From assembly GCA_964423095.1 (NCBI GenBank), contig CAYRDI010000068.1, positions 1 to 5,643 of the forward strand: DNA of 5,643 nt, read 5' to 3'. This document shows, piece after piece, positions 4,380-5,643 of this stretch. The position numbers were made by a program, and so were the translations under genes. How positions within the stretch are numbered: position 1 is the stretch's first letter; each line of letters opens with the position of its first letter. The stretch is from Micavibrio_A sp964423095. GTDB taxonomy: Bacteria; Pseudomonadota; Alphaproteobacteria; Micavibrionales; Micavibrionaceae. The notes beneath the pieces are model-generated. The model saw only the letters and a list, made by a program, of their open reading frames with translations, made no database searches and was not told the origin of the DNA.

Positions 4380-5643
4380 ATGACGCGCCGCCCGTATCCC
4401 ATTGCCACAGCCCTCAAAGACAGTCTTAAAGACGGGTATTCCGCCGCCACGGCAAAGGCCGATCTGGGCGCGGCGGTGGTGGTGTCCCTGATCGCGCTGC
4501 CATTGTCCATGGCGTTATCCATTGCCGTGGGATTGCCGCCCCAGAACGGGCTTTATACCGCCATTGTGGCGGGAATTATCGCGGCGCTGCTCGGCGGATC
4601 GAAGGTGCAGGTGAGCGGCCCCACGGCCGCCTTCGTCGCCATTCTGGCCCCGATCGTTGCTCAATACGGCCTGACCGGTTTGATCTGGTGCCAGTTGATT
4701 GCGGGCGGGCTGCTCGTCCTGATGGGGGCGTTGCGGCTGGGCCGGTATATCGAACACGTTCCCTTTTCGGTGACGACGGGGTTCACGGCCGGTATCGCGG
4801 TGGTCATTGCCACCTTGTCGCTGAATGATTTTCTGGGGCTGCATATTGAAAAGATGGGACCGCATTATCTGGACAAGGCGGCCGCCATTCTTAATGCCGT
4901 TCCGCACTTAACGGTGGCGGAGGCGGTGATAGGGCTTGCATCGTTGCTGACTATCATCGGGTTTAAAAAGATCACGCAAAAAATTCCGGCACAGGTCGCG
5001 GGGGTTGTGGTGGGCACAATATTGGCGGTGATTGCCAACCATCAGGGAGTATCTGTTTCCACCATCCAGAGCACGTTTCAATACATCACGGCGGACGGAA
5101 AGGTTGGGTATGGAATCCCGCCCACATGGCCGCAATTCCATTTGCCGGATATGATGAACGTCGCGCCGTTGATATGGTCCGCGATTGCGGTGGCGTTGCT
5201 GGCCGCGCTGGAATCTCTGCTCTCTGCCACCGTGGCCGACAACATTGCCGAAACGAAACATGATCCGAATGCCGAATTGACGGGCATCGGGTTTGCCAAT
5301 CTGGTCACGGGTTTTTTTGGCGGTATCCCGGCGACGGGGGCGATCGCCCGTACATCCGCCAATATCCATGCGGGTGGTAAAACCCCGTTCGCATCGGCGG
5401 GGCACGCATTGCTGTTGTTGTTTTATATGCTGGCCTTTGCCAAATGGATCAGTTTGATCCCCATGGCGGCGCTGGCATCGCTTCTCTTGGTCACGGCATG
5501 GCGGATGGCGCACATCCCGTTGGTGATCGAAATTGTCGAAGCCGGCAATAAAAAGGAAACCGCCGTTTTGTTTGTAACCTTTATCATGACCGTTCTGGTT
5601 GATATGGTCGCCGGGGTCGGTTGCGGCCTCGCGCTGTATTACG
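4380..5643 (+). CDS. SulP-family anion permease, 3' end cut by window edge
   Basis: Predicted inner-membrane secondary transporter of sulfate, bicarbonate or C4-dicarboxylates (SLC26/SulP family). The 421 codons read here contain no stop. Family landmarks are ADLGAAVVVSLIALPLSMALS at about 27-47 (first membrane segment), the GLPPQNGLYTA signature at 51-61, SGPTAAFVAI at 79-88 (substrate-site helix), ALESLLSATVAD at 276-287, and the stretch 299-329 containing ELTGIGFANLVTGFFGG and IPATGAIARTSANI. About 11-12 hydrophobic segments are visible between 30 and 421. SulP proteins usually run to 500-570 residues with a cytoplasmic C-terminal STAS domain, which would lie beyond the window. Start choice: first in-frame ATG, preceded by a weak GAAAG; the N-terminus MTRRPYP leads directly into the first amphipathic segment. 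Anion specificity cannot be read from sequence. Its divergent partner is the amidohydrolase. Confidence 0.93.
   Translation, partial: MTRRPYPIATALKDSLKDGYSAATAKADLGAAVVVSLIALPLSMALSIAVGLPPQNGLYTAIVAGIIAALLGGSKVQVSGPTAAFVAILAPIVAQYGLTGLIWCQLIAGGLLVLMGALRLGRYIEHVPFSVTTGFTAGIAVVIATLSLNDFLGLHIEKMGPHYLDKAAAILNAVPHLTVAEAVIGLASLLTIIGFKKITQKIPAQVAGVVVGTILAVIANHQGVSVSTIQSTFQYITADGKVGYGIPPTWPQFHLPDMMNVAPLIWSAIAVALLAALESLLSATVADNIAETKHDPNAELTGIGFANLVTGFFGGIPATGAIARTSANIHAGGKTPFASAGHALLLLFYMLAFAKWISLIPMAALASLLLVTAWRMAHIPLVIEIVEAGNKKETAVLFVTFIMTVLVDMVAGVGCGLALYY

Noticed and set aside
4515..5513. Two adjacent minus-strand open frames of 130 and 201 codons, rich in Arg and Gln
   Set aside because: Both are antisense to the continuous SulP coding frame, which has family motifs throughout.

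Overview
The window reads as ordinary chromosomal DNA of mid-range GC from a proteobacterium, most likely an alphaproteobacterium. This rests on an argD-argF pair joined by an ATGA overlap, on protein sequences that look alphaproteobacterial, and on dispersed palindromic intergenic repeats. A finer placement cannot be supported from the sequence alone. There are no tRNA, rRNA, CRISPR or transposase genes.

Layout. Four complete or partial genes lie on the minus strand and are read right to left. They are an M20D metallo-amidohydrolase (3126-4319), a GNAT acetyltransferase (2128-2817), argD encoding acetylornithine aminotransferase (812-2008), and argF encoding ornithine carbamoyltransferase (from 815, running off the left edge). 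Divergent from the amidohydrolase, after a 60-base gap, a SulP-family anion transporter gene starts at 4380 and runs off the right edge before its expected STAS domain.

The most interesting part is the 308-base gap 2818-3125 between the amidohydrolase and the GNAT gene. Read on the minus strand it contains, in order: (i) a terminator for the amidohydrolase, partly built from a dispersed palindromic repeat; (ii) a good sigma-70-type promoter (TTGTCC, 17 bases, TATAAA); (iii) a 17-codon ORF beginning almost exactly at the expected transcription start and holding three consecutive arginine codons (CGA CGA CGT); (iv) alternative RNA pairings, one covering the end of that ORF and another overlapping the base of a downstream terminator; (v) a terminator with a T-run; (vi) the GNAT start. 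This is the architecture of a ribosome-mediated attenuator that senses arginine, placed upstream of GNAT-argD-argF. It is an inference from sequence, but several independent elements fall in the right order and spacing.

How the genes fit together. ArgD and ArgF make consecutive products of arginine synthesis: N-acetylornithine, and then citrulline from ornithine after deacetylation by a gene not in this window. The GNAT gene appears to be the first structural gene of the attenuated transcript, so an arginine-related role such as acetyl-group supply or N-acetylation is plausible but unproven. A 77-base palindromic repeat sits between GNAT and argD without an obvious terminator T-run, so transcription could continue into argDF. 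The amidohydrolase and the SulP transporter form a separate divergent pair.
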